Of a stretch of DNA of 64,000 bases, positions 45,382-53,562 are shown piece by piece. A program made the translations under genes and the position numbers. The DNA comes from G963677325 sp963677325 (GTDB lineage Bacteria; Bacteroidota; Bacteroidia; Bacteroidales; Prolixibacteraceae). Every line of letters begins with the position of its first letter. Position 1 is the first letter of the stretch. The stretch is from positions 186,001-250,000 of the forward strand of contig CAXXGM010000006.1 in NCBI GenBank assembly GCA_963677325.2. The letters run 5' to 3'. Below the pieces are notes generated by a model. The model was not told where the DNA came from and searched no databases. It saw nothing but the letters and a program-made list of their open reading frames with translations.

Positions 45382-45389
45382 TAAATTTG
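45382..45389 (+). promoter_or_regulatory. Candidate -7 element upstream of the ABC cluster
   Basis: TAAATTTG fits TAnnTTTG. It lies 19 bases before a 35-codon open frame and 211 bases before the small membrane protein gene. No -33 TTG seen. Confidence 0.35.
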
Positions 45390-45407
45390 TTACGGAAACA
45401 AATTATT

Positions 45408-45515
45408 ATGGAGATTTCATTAATAAAAATTCGAAATTCAAAGGGATCATTTTACCAGGTTCAGGAAGATAATTACATAACTCCTCGCCAACTCTATATA
45501 ATAAATAATTATTGA
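45408..45515 (+). CDS. Possible 35-residue peptide upstream of an ABC unit
   Basis: An ATG-initiated frame of 35 codons, beginning MEISLIKIRN and ending YIINNY, directly after a good -7 element. No cysteine, no GG cleavage motif. Its position ahead of a small membrane protein, an ABC ATPase and a methyltransferase is suggestive of a peptide substrate or leader, but a random short frame is equally possible. Confidence 0.25.
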   Translation: MEISLIKIRNSKGSFYQVQEDNYITPRQLYIINNY

Positions 45516-45599
45516 TAATTTAGACGAAGATTTGATAGATTGATCAGGAAATAACGATCTCAAATTAAAAGATGATCGGAAACTTATAAAAAAGAACTT

Positions 45600-45890
45600 A
45601 TGAAAAAAATGATCAGCATATTATTCTTTTACAAAAAATTGTTTCTTCCCACCTTAGTTGTTGCTTTAGTATTTGGATTTTTAGGAATAATGTCAGGACA
45701 TTTTTCTTTGAAAACAGTAGGTATCTCTTATATTCTGATGTCCTTGTTTTTTCATTATTTAATTTATGAAGTACGGTATCCGAATGAATATTATTTTTAC
45801 TATAATATGGGATTGAGTAAATATTTTCTCTGGGGAATTAGTTTTGCATTAAGCTTGATAATCGGACTTGTTTTAATTATTATTGAATAA
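45600..45890 (+). CDS. Small three-helix membrane protein paired with ABC ATPase
   Basis: A 96-residue, very hydrophobic protein with about three membrane segments (10-30, 36-55 and 72-95) and a loop with YEVRYPNEYYFYYNMGLSK. One base separates its stop from the ABC ATPase start, so it is almost certainly the membrane partner. It is far too short for a normal ABC permease. Similar small proteins beside an ATPase occur in other Bacteroidota as I recall, without a name. Confidence 0.7.
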   Translation: MKKMISILFFYKKLFLPTLVVALVFGFLGIMSGHFSLKTVGISYILMSLFFHYLIYEVRYPNEYYFYYNMGLSKYFLWGISFALSLIIGLVLIIIE

Positions 45891-45891
45891 A

Positions 45892-46536
45892 ATGCATATA
45901 GATAGTATTATAAAAAGTTACGGTACAAAGCAGGTGTTAACAGATGTCTATCTTTCATGCAAAAAAAGTGAAATTATTGGATTATTAGGACGGAATGGTT
46001 CCGGTAAATCAACCTTATTGAAAATCATCTTTGGCTCATTACAGGCAGACCAGAAATTTATAAGCATTGATGATACAATTATTCATGGAATATTTGATAA
46101 TCGAAATCTGATTAAATATTTACCCCAGGACCACTTTTTACCAACTCAAATAAAAATAAGGGACATTATTTCTTTATTCTGTGACAAAGAAAATGCTGCA
46201 ATATTAAAAGAACATGAATTGATAAAATTTCACTTAAATAAAAAAACCCAACAACTTTCAGGCGGTGAAAAACGTCTTGTGGAGATTTTATTAATCATTT
46301 TTTCGAATGCAAGATACATCCTGGTTGATGAACCATTCAATGGGATCTCTCCGATTTATAAAGACATCATTAAAAGTTTAATAAAGGAACAATCGAAAGA
46401 AAAATGTTTCATTGTTACCGATCATGATTACAGAAATATAATTGACATTTCCACCAGGGTTGTTATGATCCATGATGGCGGAATTAAAGCGATAAATGAG
46501 GAAGATGAATTAGCACATTGGGGATATATTCATTAA
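45892..46536 (+). CDS. ABC transporter ATP-binding protein
   Basis: A 214-residue ATPase with Walker A GLLGRNGSGKST near residue 32, signature LSGGEKRLVE near 120, Walker B YILVDEP near 140 and an H-loop TDHDY. The subfamily cannot be set from sequence alone. No classical permease is nearby; the 96-residue membrane protein directly upstream is the only candidate partner. I use the ATG at 45892, since the frame's TTG nine bases before it overlaps the upstream stop. The methyltransferase gene follows after 26 bases. Confidence 0.9.
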   Translation: MHIDSIIKSYGTKQVLTDVYLSCKKSEIIGLLGRNGSGKSTLLKIIFGSLQADQKFISIDDTIIHGIFDNRNLIKYLPQDHFLPTQIKIRDIISLFCDKENAAILKEHELIKFHLNKKTQQLSGGEKRLVEILLIIFSNARYILVDEPFNGISPIYKDIIKSLIKEQSKEKCFIVTDHDYRNIIDISTRVVMIHDGGIKAINEEDELAHWGYIH

Positions 46537-46562
46537 ATTTAAACCACAATTAACTAAGAATC

Positions 46563-47540
46563 ATGAATCCAGGCAAAATCAGGGAAATTGCTTCTGCTTT
46601 CCAGGAAAGCAGAATCTTATTAAGCGCTTTTGAGCTCGATATCTTTACCAATATGTCAGAATCAGGAACATCCGGCAATCAAATCTCTGACAAACTGCAT
46701 CTTGATCCGCATGCCTGTGAGCGTCTGCTTAATGCCTTGGTTTCACTGGGATTTCTGATAAAGAAAAAAGACCTATTCTTTAACACTCCTGAAAGTTTCA
46801 ATTTCCTCTCAAAGAAAGGCCCTGATTACCAGGGAGGCCTGATGCATACCAATCACCTCTGGAATACCTGGAGCCATCTTACAGAAGTTGTAAAAACAGG
46901 TGTGGCCGCTCATTCGGATGAAATTAACGTAAGAGGCGAAGACTGGCTTTTTGCTTTTATCAATGCCATGCATGACAGGGCAAAAAAACAGGCTCCCCAG
47001 CAATTGGCCAAAATTGATCTCTCAGGGATAAAAACTGTTCTGGATGTTGGCGGAGGCTCTGGTGCATTTTCAATGCAGTTTATCAGACAAAAATCAGAAA
47101 TTGAAGCTACTGTTTTTGATCTCCCAAACGTTGTGCCCATTACCCAAAAATTTATTGAACAGGAAGGTTTTTCAGGCAAAATAAAAACTCATACGGGGGA
47201 TTACACCACAGATGAATTGCCTTCAGGCTTCGATCTTGTATTTCTATCGGCCATTATTCACAGTAATTCCTTTGAAACAAATGCTGCTTTGATCAAAAAG
47301 TGCTTTAATGCATTAAATGCAGGTGGCAAAATCCTTATCCAGGACTGGATCATGAACAATGACAGAACTCAACCTGCTTCGGGTGCCATATTTGCCATAA
47401 ATATGCTGGTTGGCACTGAATCAGGTGACTGCTTTACAGAACAGGAAGTTTCAAATATGTTGCACGATGCCGGATTCAAAAACATTTCACGGAAAGAGTT
47501 CGAATCAGGTCTAAGTCAGGTGACTGCAGTTAAAATATAG
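46563..47540 (+). CDS. O-methyltransferase (plant OMT-like, PF00891 type)
   Basis: A 325-residue SAM-dependent methyltransferase. An N-terminal winged-helix dimerisation domain (1-90) is followed by the Rossmann fold with SAM motif LDVGGGSGAFS near 162-172, VFDLPNVV and LIQDWIMN. This is the acetylserotonin/hydroxyindole/plant OMT class, often a tailoring enzyme acting on small aromatic molecules. The substrate is unknown. Tight spacing with the ABC ATPase suggests one operon. Confidence 0.85.
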   Translation: MNPGKIREIASAFQESRILLSAFELDIFTNMSESGTSGNQISDKLHLDPHACERLLNALVSLGFLIKKKDLFFNTPESFNFLSKKGPDYQGGLMHTNHLWNTWSHLTEVVKTGVAAHSDEINVRGEDWLFAFINAMHDRAKKQAPQQLAKIDLSGIKTVLDVGGGSGAFSMQFIRQKSEIEATVFDLPNVVPITQKFIEQEGFSGKIKTHTGDYTTDELPSGFDLVFLSAIIHSNSFETNAALIKKCFNALNAGGKILIQDWIMNNDRTQPASGAIFAINMLVGTESGDCFTEQEVSNMLHDAGFKNISRKEFESGLSQVTAVKI

Positions 47541-47559
47541 AGACCAACATAACCTCCAC

Positions 47560-48426
47560 ATGAAAGCACATGAGTACATAGCAACAGTCATTTTAGCCAT
47601 CCCCCTGTGTTTTGGCACTAAAGCAGGTTTGGCTCAGGGATATGATTCAGACTCCCCAAAGCCAAAACCAACATTTCAATGGCCTGAAGGTAAAAAGATG
47701 GCTTTAAGCCTAACCTTTGATGATGGCCGTTTATCACAGGCTGACAATGGAATACCTTTGCTGGACCGGTACGATGTGAAAGGCACCTTTTATGTCTGCC
47801 CGGGGAATATGAGTAAACGTTTGGATGCGTGGAAGATGGCTGCTAAAAATGGTCATGATATTGGAAACCATTCAATTGTACACCCCTGTACAATCAATTT
47901 TGATTGGTCAAAGAAAACGGCCCTGGAAAATTACACCCTTCAGAAAATGTATAATGAGCTGGATTCCGCCAATAAAATGATCAAATCCGAATTGGGAGTG
48001 GAACCCTCCTCTTTTGCTTATCCATGCGGGATGACTTTTGTCGGCAGTGGAACCAATCTGAAAAGCTACATCCCCGTCGTTGCATCCTTATTTGAAAGCG
48101 GCCGTTTATGGCTTAGTGAAGGTCCGAATGACCCTCTATACTGCGATTTGTCACAGTTGACCGGCATGGAATCCGATGGTAAATCCTGGGAACAGATATT
48201 GAAATTAATAAATACAGCCAAAACTACCGGGAAATGGTTAATTCTTGCCGGACATGATATAAATACGGGAGGAAATCAAACCACCTTACTATCTACGATC
48301 GAAGAAATCTGTAAATACGCGAAGGATCCTGCAAATGGCATATGGATTGACAACGTGCATCGCATTGCCTCTTATGTAAAGGCAAAAAGAGCAGAGCCTC
48401 CATCAACAGCCAAGCTCCCTGATTGA
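47560..48426 (+). CDS. Exported polysaccharide deacetylase (NodB-like)
   Basis: A 288-residue carbohydrate esterase family 4 protein. Signal peptide 1-25, then motif 1 TFDDGR (catalytic Asp, about 53-58), motif 2 GNHSIVHP (metal His, about 106-113), and FAYPCGMTF as motif 3. It probably removes acetyl groups from a polysaccharide in the periplasm. Nineteen bases after the methyltransferase gene; the link may be incidental. Confidence 0.85.
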   Translation: MKAHEYIATVILAIPLCFGTKAGLAQGYDSDSPKPKPTFQWPEGKKMALSLTFDDGRLSQADNGIPLLDRYDVKGTFYVCPGNMSKRLDAWKMAAKNGHDIGNHSIVHPCTINFDWSKKTALENYTLQKMYNELDSANKMIKSELGVEPSSFAYPCGMTFVGSGTNLKSYIPVVASLFESGRLWLSEGPNDPLYCDLSQLTGMESDGKSWEQILKLINTAKTTGKWLILAGHDINTGGNQTTLLSTIEEICKYAKDPANGIWIDNVHRIASYVKAKRAEPPSTAKLPD

Positions 48427-48468
48427 AGCTCCTGTAAGAAAATACATTACCACAATAGTTGATCAATT

Positions 48469-49761
48469 TTATGATACTGTCTCACCGTACAAATCAAAAT
48501 CTTCAGCGCCAGTCATCCTGATATTGTAGAACTGTCCGATCTTTAATCTACGGCTTTTGATCAGTACCTCTCCGTCCACTTCAGGGGAATCATATTCTGT
48601 ACGTCCAACAAAGTAATCTCCTTCACTGCGATCAATCACCACACGCATGATCCGACCTACTTTGGCGGCATTGATTTCGGCGGCTATCCCCTGCTGAATT
48701 TCCATCAGTTCATTGGCACGGGCTTCTTTAACCTCCTGAGGAATGATATCTTCATAATGCTCTCCCGCGTAAGTATCTTCTTCATTGGAATAGGGGAAAA
48801 CGCCCAAACGTTCAAATCGCATTTCCCGAACGAAATCCTTCAATTCTTCAAAATCCTGTATCGTCTCACCAGGATGACCGACCAGCAGGGTCGTACGAAG
48901 ATGTATCCCGGGAACTTCTGACCGGATGCGTTTGATGAGATCTATGGTTTCGGCTTTTGTGATGTTCCGCTTCATCATCTTAAGAACATTGTCACTGCAA
49001 TGTTGCAAAGCAATATCCAGGTAAGCGGCCACATTGGCTTTATTTTTCATCACAGTCAGCAGGTCATAGGGAAAATTTGCCGGATAGGCATAATGCAGCT
49101 TAATCCATTCGATGCCTTTTATTTCGGAAAGCTTTGAGACCAGTTCCGCCAGCTTTTTCTCTTTATAAAGATCAATGCCATAATAAGAAATATCCTGGGC
49201 TATGACCAGGAGCTCTTTTACGCCGTTTTTTGCAAGGGTTTCAGCTTCCTCCACCAATTGTTCCATTGAAACAGAAACATGTGCTCCAGTCATCCGCGGG
49301 ATAGCACAATAAGAACATATGCGGTCGCATCCTTCCGATATTTTCAGATAAGCATAATGAGAAGGTGTGGTAAGATATCTCCGGTGGGAAAGGCTCATCT
49401 TATATTCTGCCTTGAGATCCTCCACCATTTTTCGAACCTGGAACTTCCCGTAGATCCCGTCTACTTCCGGGATTTCTTTGATTAGTTCATCCCGGTATCT
49501 TTCGGTAAGACAGCCAAAAACAAAAATTTTATCGATTGATCCGTTTTTTTTGGCTTCAACAAACTCGAGGATGGTGTTGATTGATTCTTCTTTTGCATCC
49601 AGAATAAAACCACAGGTATTAATGGCAACAAGGCGGGCATCTGTATCAGCAGCATCATGGACCACTTCATATCCGTTCGATTGCATCTGAGACATAAAAA
49701 GTTCTGAATCTACCAGGTTTTTAGAGCACCCAAGGGTAACAACATTTATCTTCTTTGTCAT
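48469..49761 (-). CDS. rimO: Ribosomal protein S12 methylthiotransferase RimO
   Basis: Radical-SAM enzyme adding a methylthio group to Asp of ribosomal protein S12. The 430 residues start TLGCSKN (first cluster Cys12), with NTCGF for the N-terminal UPF0004 domain, then the radical-SAM cluster CDRICSYC near 145-152 and a C-terminal TRAM domain. I use the ATG at 49761; an upstream in-frame ATG at 49791 lies within a repeat tract. It follows ftsY after a family ii repeat, so cotranscription with rpmB-ftsY is uncertain. Confidence 0.95.
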   Translation of the reverse strand: MTKKINVVTLGCSKNLVDSELFMSQMQSNGYEVVHDAADTDARLVAINTCGFILDAKEESINTILEFVEAKKNGSIDKIFVFGCLTERYRDELIKEIPEVDGIYGKFQVRKMVEDLKAEYKMSLSHRRYLTTPSHYAYLKISEGCDRICSYCAIPRMTGAHVSVSMEQLVEEAETLAKNGVKELLVIAQDISYYGIDLYKEKKLAELVSKLSEIKGIEWIKLHYAYPANFPYDLLTVMKNKANVAAYLDIALQHCSDNVLKMMKRNITKAETIDLIKRIRSEVPGIHLRTTLLVGHPGETIQDFEELKDFVREMRFERLGVFPYSNEEDTYAGEHYEDIIPQEVKEARANELMEIQQGIAAEINAAKVGRIMRVVIDRSEGDYFVGRTEYDSPEVDGEVLIKSRRLKIGQFYNIRMTGAEDFDLYGETVS

Positions 49762-49774
49762 TGTAATTTTATCA

Positions 49775-49858
49775 TTTGACAGAGCCGTCATTGATGGTCA
49801 TTGGCAAGAACTGTCATTAATGGTCATTTAACTAACCTAATGACTTCTAATGACCTCT
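49775..49858. repeat. Intergenic repeat family ii (inverted arms)
   Basis: Left arm: GTCATTGATGGTCATTGG and GTCATTAATGGTCATT. Right arm: CTAATGACTTCTAATGACC in the opposite sense. Lies between ftsY and rimO. Confidence 0.7.
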
Positions 49859-50806
49859 TCAACTAAACAGCGAATCCACAAATTCGACCCGGTTGAATAT
49901 CTGCAGATCATCCATCCCCTCACCTACTCCGATGTATTTGATCGGGATTTTAAACTGGTCGGAAATTCCAATGACTACTCCTCCTTTGGCTGTTCCGTCA
50001 AGTTTGGTGAGAGCCAGGGCCGTAACGTCGGTGGCAAGAGTGAATTGCTGGGCTTGCTCAAAAGCATTCTGTCCGGTTGATCCGTCCAGGATAAGCAGCA
50101 CTTCGTCAGGAGCATTAATCTTGACTTTCTGCATCACCTTTTTGATTTTGGAAAGCTCGTTCATCAGACCCACCTTGTTGTGCAATCTTCCTGCCGTATC
50201 GATAATCACCACATCGGCTCCTGAAGATTTGGCAGACTGGAGGGTATCATAAGCCACCGAAGCGGGATCGGCACCCATATTCTGCTTTACAAGAAGCACC
50301 CCTACCCTGTCGGCCCATATCTGCAACTGCTCGATAGCTGCTGCTCTGAAAGTATCGGCAGCTCCGAGCACAACCTTTTTACCAGCGGCCTTGAATTGAT
50401 GCGCCAATTTGGCAATGGTGGTGGTTTTTCCTACCCCGTTTACTCCAACCACAAGAATCACATAGGGTAAATCCGTCGCGGGAAGATCAAAATCCGTAAA
50501 ATCAGTAGTATTATTTTCCGTAAGCAGTCCTACGATTTCTTCCTTGAGCATCCGGTTTAACTCGGAGGTCCCGATGTATTTATCCCGTGCTACTCTTTTT
50601 TCAATTCGCTCAATAATCTTTAAGGTCGTTTTTACTCCTACATCAGATGTGATCAGTACCTCTTCGAGGTTATCCAGCACCTCATCATCCACCGTGGTTT
50701 TTCCCACGATAGCTTTGGAAAGTTTCTTGAAAACGCTCTCTTTGGTTTTCTCAAGACCTTTATCCAGACTCTCCTTCTTCCATCTGGTAAAACTAAAAAT
50801 ACCCAT
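49859..50806 (-). CDS. ftsY: Signal recognition particle receptor FtsY
   Basis: SRP receptor GTPase at the inner membrane. The 315-residue NG-only form lacks the acidic A domain of enteric FtsY. P-loop GVNGVGKTTT near 115, DTFRAAAIEQL, DTAGRLHNK and TKLDGTAKGG are all present. It lies downstream of rpmB-rpmG-DUF4295 on the minus strand, a conserved Bacteroidota order, but a repeat-rich gap and a terminator separate it from them. Confidence 0.96.
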   Translation of the reverse strand: MGIFSFTRWKKESLDKGLEKTKESVFKKLSKAIVGKTTVDDEVLDNLEEVLITSDVGVKTTLKIIERIEKRVARDKYIGTSELNRMLKEEIVGLLTENNTTDFTDFDLPATDLPYVILVVGVNGVGKTTTIAKLAHQFKAAGKKVVLGAADTFRAAAIEQLQIWADRVGVLLVKQNMGADPASVAYDTLQSAKSSGADVVIIDTAGRLHNKVGLMNELSKIKKVMQKVKINAPDEVLLILDGSTGQNAFEQAQQFTLATDVTALALTKLDGTAKGGVVIGISDQFKIPIKYIGVGEGMDDLQIFNRVEFVDSLFS

Positions 50807-50865
50807 TTGCTAACTTCTAAATTGTTTCAGGAATCAATACCTGACCTGCATTTATTATACTGTTC

Positions 50866-51030
50866 GAATTTCACGAATTTTTTACGAATTTCACTAAAGC
50901 ACTGATCACTATTTACTGTTGTTTTTGACAATATAAGACGCACAGCCGTGCGTCTCTACAAAATCAGCTGGTCACTGTCCCCCGCGTACGTTCGTGTGAA
51001 TTCGTCCTCAATTCGTGTAATTCGCATCTA
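50866..51030. repeat. Repeat family iii tract enclosing a palindromic element
   Basis: Left arm CGAATTTCACGAA / TTACGAATTTCAC (50866-50895); right arm TTCGTGTGAATTCG and ATTCGTGTAATTCGC (50992-51026), opposite in orientation. Between them is the perfect hairpin AGACGCAC-AGCC-GTGCGTCT at 50936-50955. Confidence 0.7.
50936..50955. repeat. REP-like palindrome AGACGCAC / GTGCGTCT
   Basis: Perfect 8-bp stem with loop AGCC, GC-rich in an AT-rich gap and flanked by CTAC on the right. Similar GTAGAGACGC palindromes are dispersed in many genomes, as I recall. No T-run, so not a terminator. Confidence 0.6.
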
Positions 51031-51031
51031 T

Positions 51032-51069
51032 AAAAAAAGAAAGCTCTCATCATTTACGACGAAAGCTTT
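51032..51069 (-). terminator. Terminator after the rpmB-rpmG-DUF4295 operon
   Basis: On the minus strand AAAGCTTTC pairs with GAGAGCTTT (one T-G wobble) around a 12-base loop, followed by CTTTTTTT. It lies just after the DUF4295 stop. Confidence 0.8.
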
Positions 51070-51089
51070 TATTCTATAAATCGTGTAAT

Positions 51090-51245
51090 TTACTTCTTTG
51101 CAAAATAATCTTTCACCATTTCGTTAGGAATAACATCCTCAACGAAGGTATAAGCACCGGTTTTTTCCGATTTCACCATCTTAATAACCTTTGAATAAGC
51201 CTTTCCGGCTCCTTTCTGCAGGGTTGCAACTACTTTCTTTGCCAT
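51090..51245 (-). CDS. DUF4295 small basic protein
   Basis: A 51-residue lysine-rich protein, MAKKVVATLQKG... to DYFAKK, read directly from the minus strand. It belongs to DUF4295, a Bacteroidota-specific family always encoded beside ribosomal proteins L28 and L33, and probably ribosome-associated. Nine bases separate its start from the rpmG stop. Last gene before the terminator. Confidence 0.9.
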   Translation of the reverse strand: MAKKVVATLQKGAGKAYSKVIKMVKSEKTGAYTFVEDVIPNEMVKDYFAKK

Positions 51246-51254
51246 AATTCTTCG

Positions 51255-51437
51255 TTATTTAATTTCCCGGTGAACGGTTACTTTTTTAAGAATAGGATTG
51301 AATTTTTTAAGTTCCAGTCGCTCCGGAGTATTTTTCCTGTTCTTTTTTGTCACATAACGGGAAGTTCCCGGCATACCGCTTGCTTTGTGCTCTGTACATT
51401 CCAGGATTACCTGGACTCTGTTACCTTTTTTTGCCAT
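51255..51437 (-). CDS. rpmG: 50S ribosomal protein L33
   Basis: A 60-residue basic protein with the L33 pattern: VQVILECTEHK, then SRYVTKKNRKNTPERLELKKF and NPILKK. Only one of the zinc-ribbon cysteines (in LECTE) remains, so this is the zinc-free form. Fifteen bases downstream of rpmB. Confidence 0.97.
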   Translation of the reverse strand: MAKKGNRVQVILECTEHKASGMPGTSRYVTKKNRKNTPERLELKKFNPILKKVTVHREIK

Positions 51438-51452
51438 TGCTTAGTAACTTAT

Positions 51453-51695
51453 TTAAATATTTCCAATATAACCTTTGGCTTTTGCTTCTTTTAAAGAAGC
51501 GGCCAGGCCATTTTTATTAATTGTCCGCAACCCTGAGGCTGAAACATTAAGATTAATCCATCTGTCCTCTTCAGGAAGATAGAATTTTTTGGTGAAAATA
51601 TTCACCATAAATTTCCTCTTGGTTCTCCGTTTTGAGTGGGATACGTTATTCCCAAACATTACCTTCTTACCCGTAATCTGACAAACTCTAGACAT
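51453..51695 (-). CDS. rpmB: 50S ribosomal protein L28
   Basis: An 80-residue protein: MSRVCQITGKKVMFGNNVSH, followed by the basic SKRRTKRKF and LRTINKNGL signature. First gene of the rpmB-rpmG-DUF4295 operon with a good promoter. Only the first Cys of the zinc motif is seen. Confidence 0.97.
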   Translation of the reverse strand: MSRVCQITGKKVMFGNNVSHSKRRTKRKFMVNIFTKKFYLPEEDRWINLNVSASGLRTINKNGLAASLKEAKAKGYIGNI

Positions 51696-51741
51696 TTTGA
51701 GTATTTTTTAAGCTTCCGTCCAACATTTTTCAAACAGGTTG

Positions 51742-51772
51742 CAAAGCTATATATTTTAATCAAATATTCAAA
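51742..51772 (-). promoter_or_regulatory. Promoter of the rpmB operon
   Basis: On the minus strand TTTG (51772-51769), 19 bases, TAGCTTTG (51749-51742): a full Bacteroidota promoter. Predicted leader about 40 bases. Confidence 0.65.
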
Positions 51773-51950
51773 ACTGTTTTTATAAATTTTCTCAGGAGAA
51801 TTTAAGGACAAAAAAAAATCTCCGATCCTGTCAAAATACATGGGATGAAATTATCAAATTAGGCCCTCTCCTCCAAAATTTTCATTTTACTCTTTAATCT
51901 TTCCTATTATCTTTGCTTTAATGTAAAGTTATAATAAAAGCTGAAATAAC

Positions 51951-52763
51951 TTGAACTCTGAATCACAAAACTGGTATCCTACTTTCTGGCAAGGCGCCAA
52001 CCTTGTAGTGCTCTATATATTTATCCAGACGATTATTGACTTTCCTCTGGCAATGTATGATTATCAGAAAGGAACCGATCTGCTTTATGAACCATGGATT
52101 AAAGTTCCGGTATTCATTATTTCAACTCTTGCAATACTATACCTTGGATATCGCTACTCCGGCCTTGAATTAAAAAAAACATTCCCTCTCAAAGGTTTTA
52201 ATATTCTGATCATAGCAGCAATGATCCTTACATTTGAAAGCCTGCAGTATTTTTTAATGGAAATAAATACTCAACTTGAGAAAGTTCTGCCGCCGCCCGC
52301 CTGGTTTCTGGAACTCTTTTCCAGGTTATTTGAATCCGATATGGGATTATGGGGAGGGATAGTCCGTGTTGTTATTATAGCGCCTATTGTTGAAGAATTA
52401 ATCTTCAGAGGAGTTATTATGGCTGGATTTATGAGAAACTACAAGGCCGGTTCTGCCATTTTTTATTCAGCATTACTATTCGCCCTTTTCCACCTTAACC
52501 CCTGGCAGTTTCCTTCAACATTGCTTCTTGGAATGATATTGGGATGGGTAAGAATTAGAACAGGCTCAATTCTCGCTTGCATATCAGGTCATGCGATTCA
52601 TAACGGGTTGGTTTTTTTATCCGTGGAATATTACCTTCAGATCAAAGATCTTAAAATTCTTCAACCGGGTTCAGGTTTAAATTATTTCACACAAGCGTTG
52701 ATCTTTACGCTGGGGATTGCTGTCATAATTTTGGTAACACAAAGAAAAAGAATATTGGCTTAA
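51951..52763 (+). CDS. CPBP-family intramembrane glutamic endopeptidase
   Basis: A 270-residue membrane protein with seven or eight hydrophobic segments and the three CPBP (Abi/Rce1-like) motifs: EELIFRG near 146-152, FALFHLNP near 176-183 and HAIHN near 214-218. The glutamates and histidines form the presumed catalytic site. Family roles range from bacteriocin immunity to membrane protein processing. The frame starts with TTG at 51951; no ATG is available before the first membrane segment, so TTG is probably the true start. Confidence 0.88.
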   Translation: MNSESQNWYPTFWQGANLVVLYIFIQTIIDFPLAMYDYQKGTDLLYEPWIKVPVFIISTLAILYLGYRYSGLELKKTFPLKGFNILIIAAMILTFESLQYFLMEINTQLEKVLPPPAWFLELFSRLFESDMGLWGGIVRVVIIAPIVEELIFRGVIMAGFMRNYKAGSAIFYSALLFALFHLNPWQFPSTLLLGMILGWVRIRTGSILACISGHAIHNGLVFLSVEYYLQIKDLKILQPGSGLNYFTQALIFTLGIAVIILVTQRKRILA

Positions 52764-52777
52764 TTTACGGGTTTTCC

Positions 52778-52840
52778 CCTATACCAGCTCTATACCTTCT
52801 CCGTACCAAGTCCGTACCATGTTCGGTACAAGGTTCAGTT
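52778..52840. repeat. Intergenic repeat family iv
   Basis: CCGTACCAAG, TCCGTACCATGTTCGGTAC and ACAAGGTTCAG units between the CPBP and universal stress protein genes; closely related, in reverse, to 23760-23812. Confidence 0.65.
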
Positions 52841-53018
52841 CTTACTCACCGCATGGACCGGAGAATATTCAATCTTGTTATGTTAATTGTTCTTAGGGGA
52901 ATCGCATTGAAGTTTGAGAAGCAATTTCAAAATTCAGTGCAAAAATTCCTAAAATAATTGAAACAATTTACTCCTCAAATTACTTTACATTAAAATCTAA
53001 AATAAAAATCAACAGATT

Positions 53019-53498
53019 ATGGAAAAGGTATTAATTGCACTGGATTATGGCCCAACAGCAAAGAAGGTGGCAGAAATTGGTTTCTCATTTGCACAGCCGT
53101 TGAATGCAGAAGTAGTCTTAATACACATACTGGCCGATGTAACATACTATGCATCGCCGGCATATTCCACCATTTTGGGATTTACCAATTTTGACATGAA
53201 TGAATTCAATCAGATGATTGATATGGAGGGATTAAAAAAAGCCGGAGAATATTTCCTTGAAAAAATTAAGGCTCATCTCGGAGGAGAAAACATCACGACA
53301 ATGATTAAAGAGGGAGATGATATTTCAGATATCATCTTAAAAACAGCTGAACGCATCGGTGCCGATGTTATTGTGATGGGGTCTCATAGCCGCAGATGGC
53401 TTGAACAGATTTTAGTAGGAAGTGCAACAGAGGATGTGTTGCATAAAACTACTCTTCCCTTGCTGATTGTCCCGGTTAAATATATCAAGGTAAAGTAA
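53019..53498 (+). CDS. Universal stress protein (UspA family)
   Basis: A 159-residue single-domain Usp protein. Start VLIALDYGPTA gives strand 1 with the nucleotide-binding Asp. The C-terminal motif reads GSHSRRWLEQILVGS, with Ser in place of the second Gly of the ATP-binding G-2x-G-9x-G(S/T) pattern, so ATP binding is uncertain. An unusually long central segment (YYASPAYSTILGFTN) is common in Bacteroidota members. Stands alone; about 255 bases precede it. Confidence 0.92.
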   Translation: MEKVLIALDYGPTAKKVAEIGFSFAQPLNAEVVLIHILADVTYYASPAYSTILGFTNFDMNEFNQMIDMEGLKKAGEYFLEKIKAHLGGENITTMIKEGDDISDIILKTAERIGADVIVMGSHSRRWLEQILVGSATEDVLHKTTLPLLIVPVKYIKVK

Positions 53499-53562
53499 AA
53501 AAATATTTCAGTTATAAGGCGGAAACCGGATAAAGAATAATGCAAATTATCTTATTACAACA

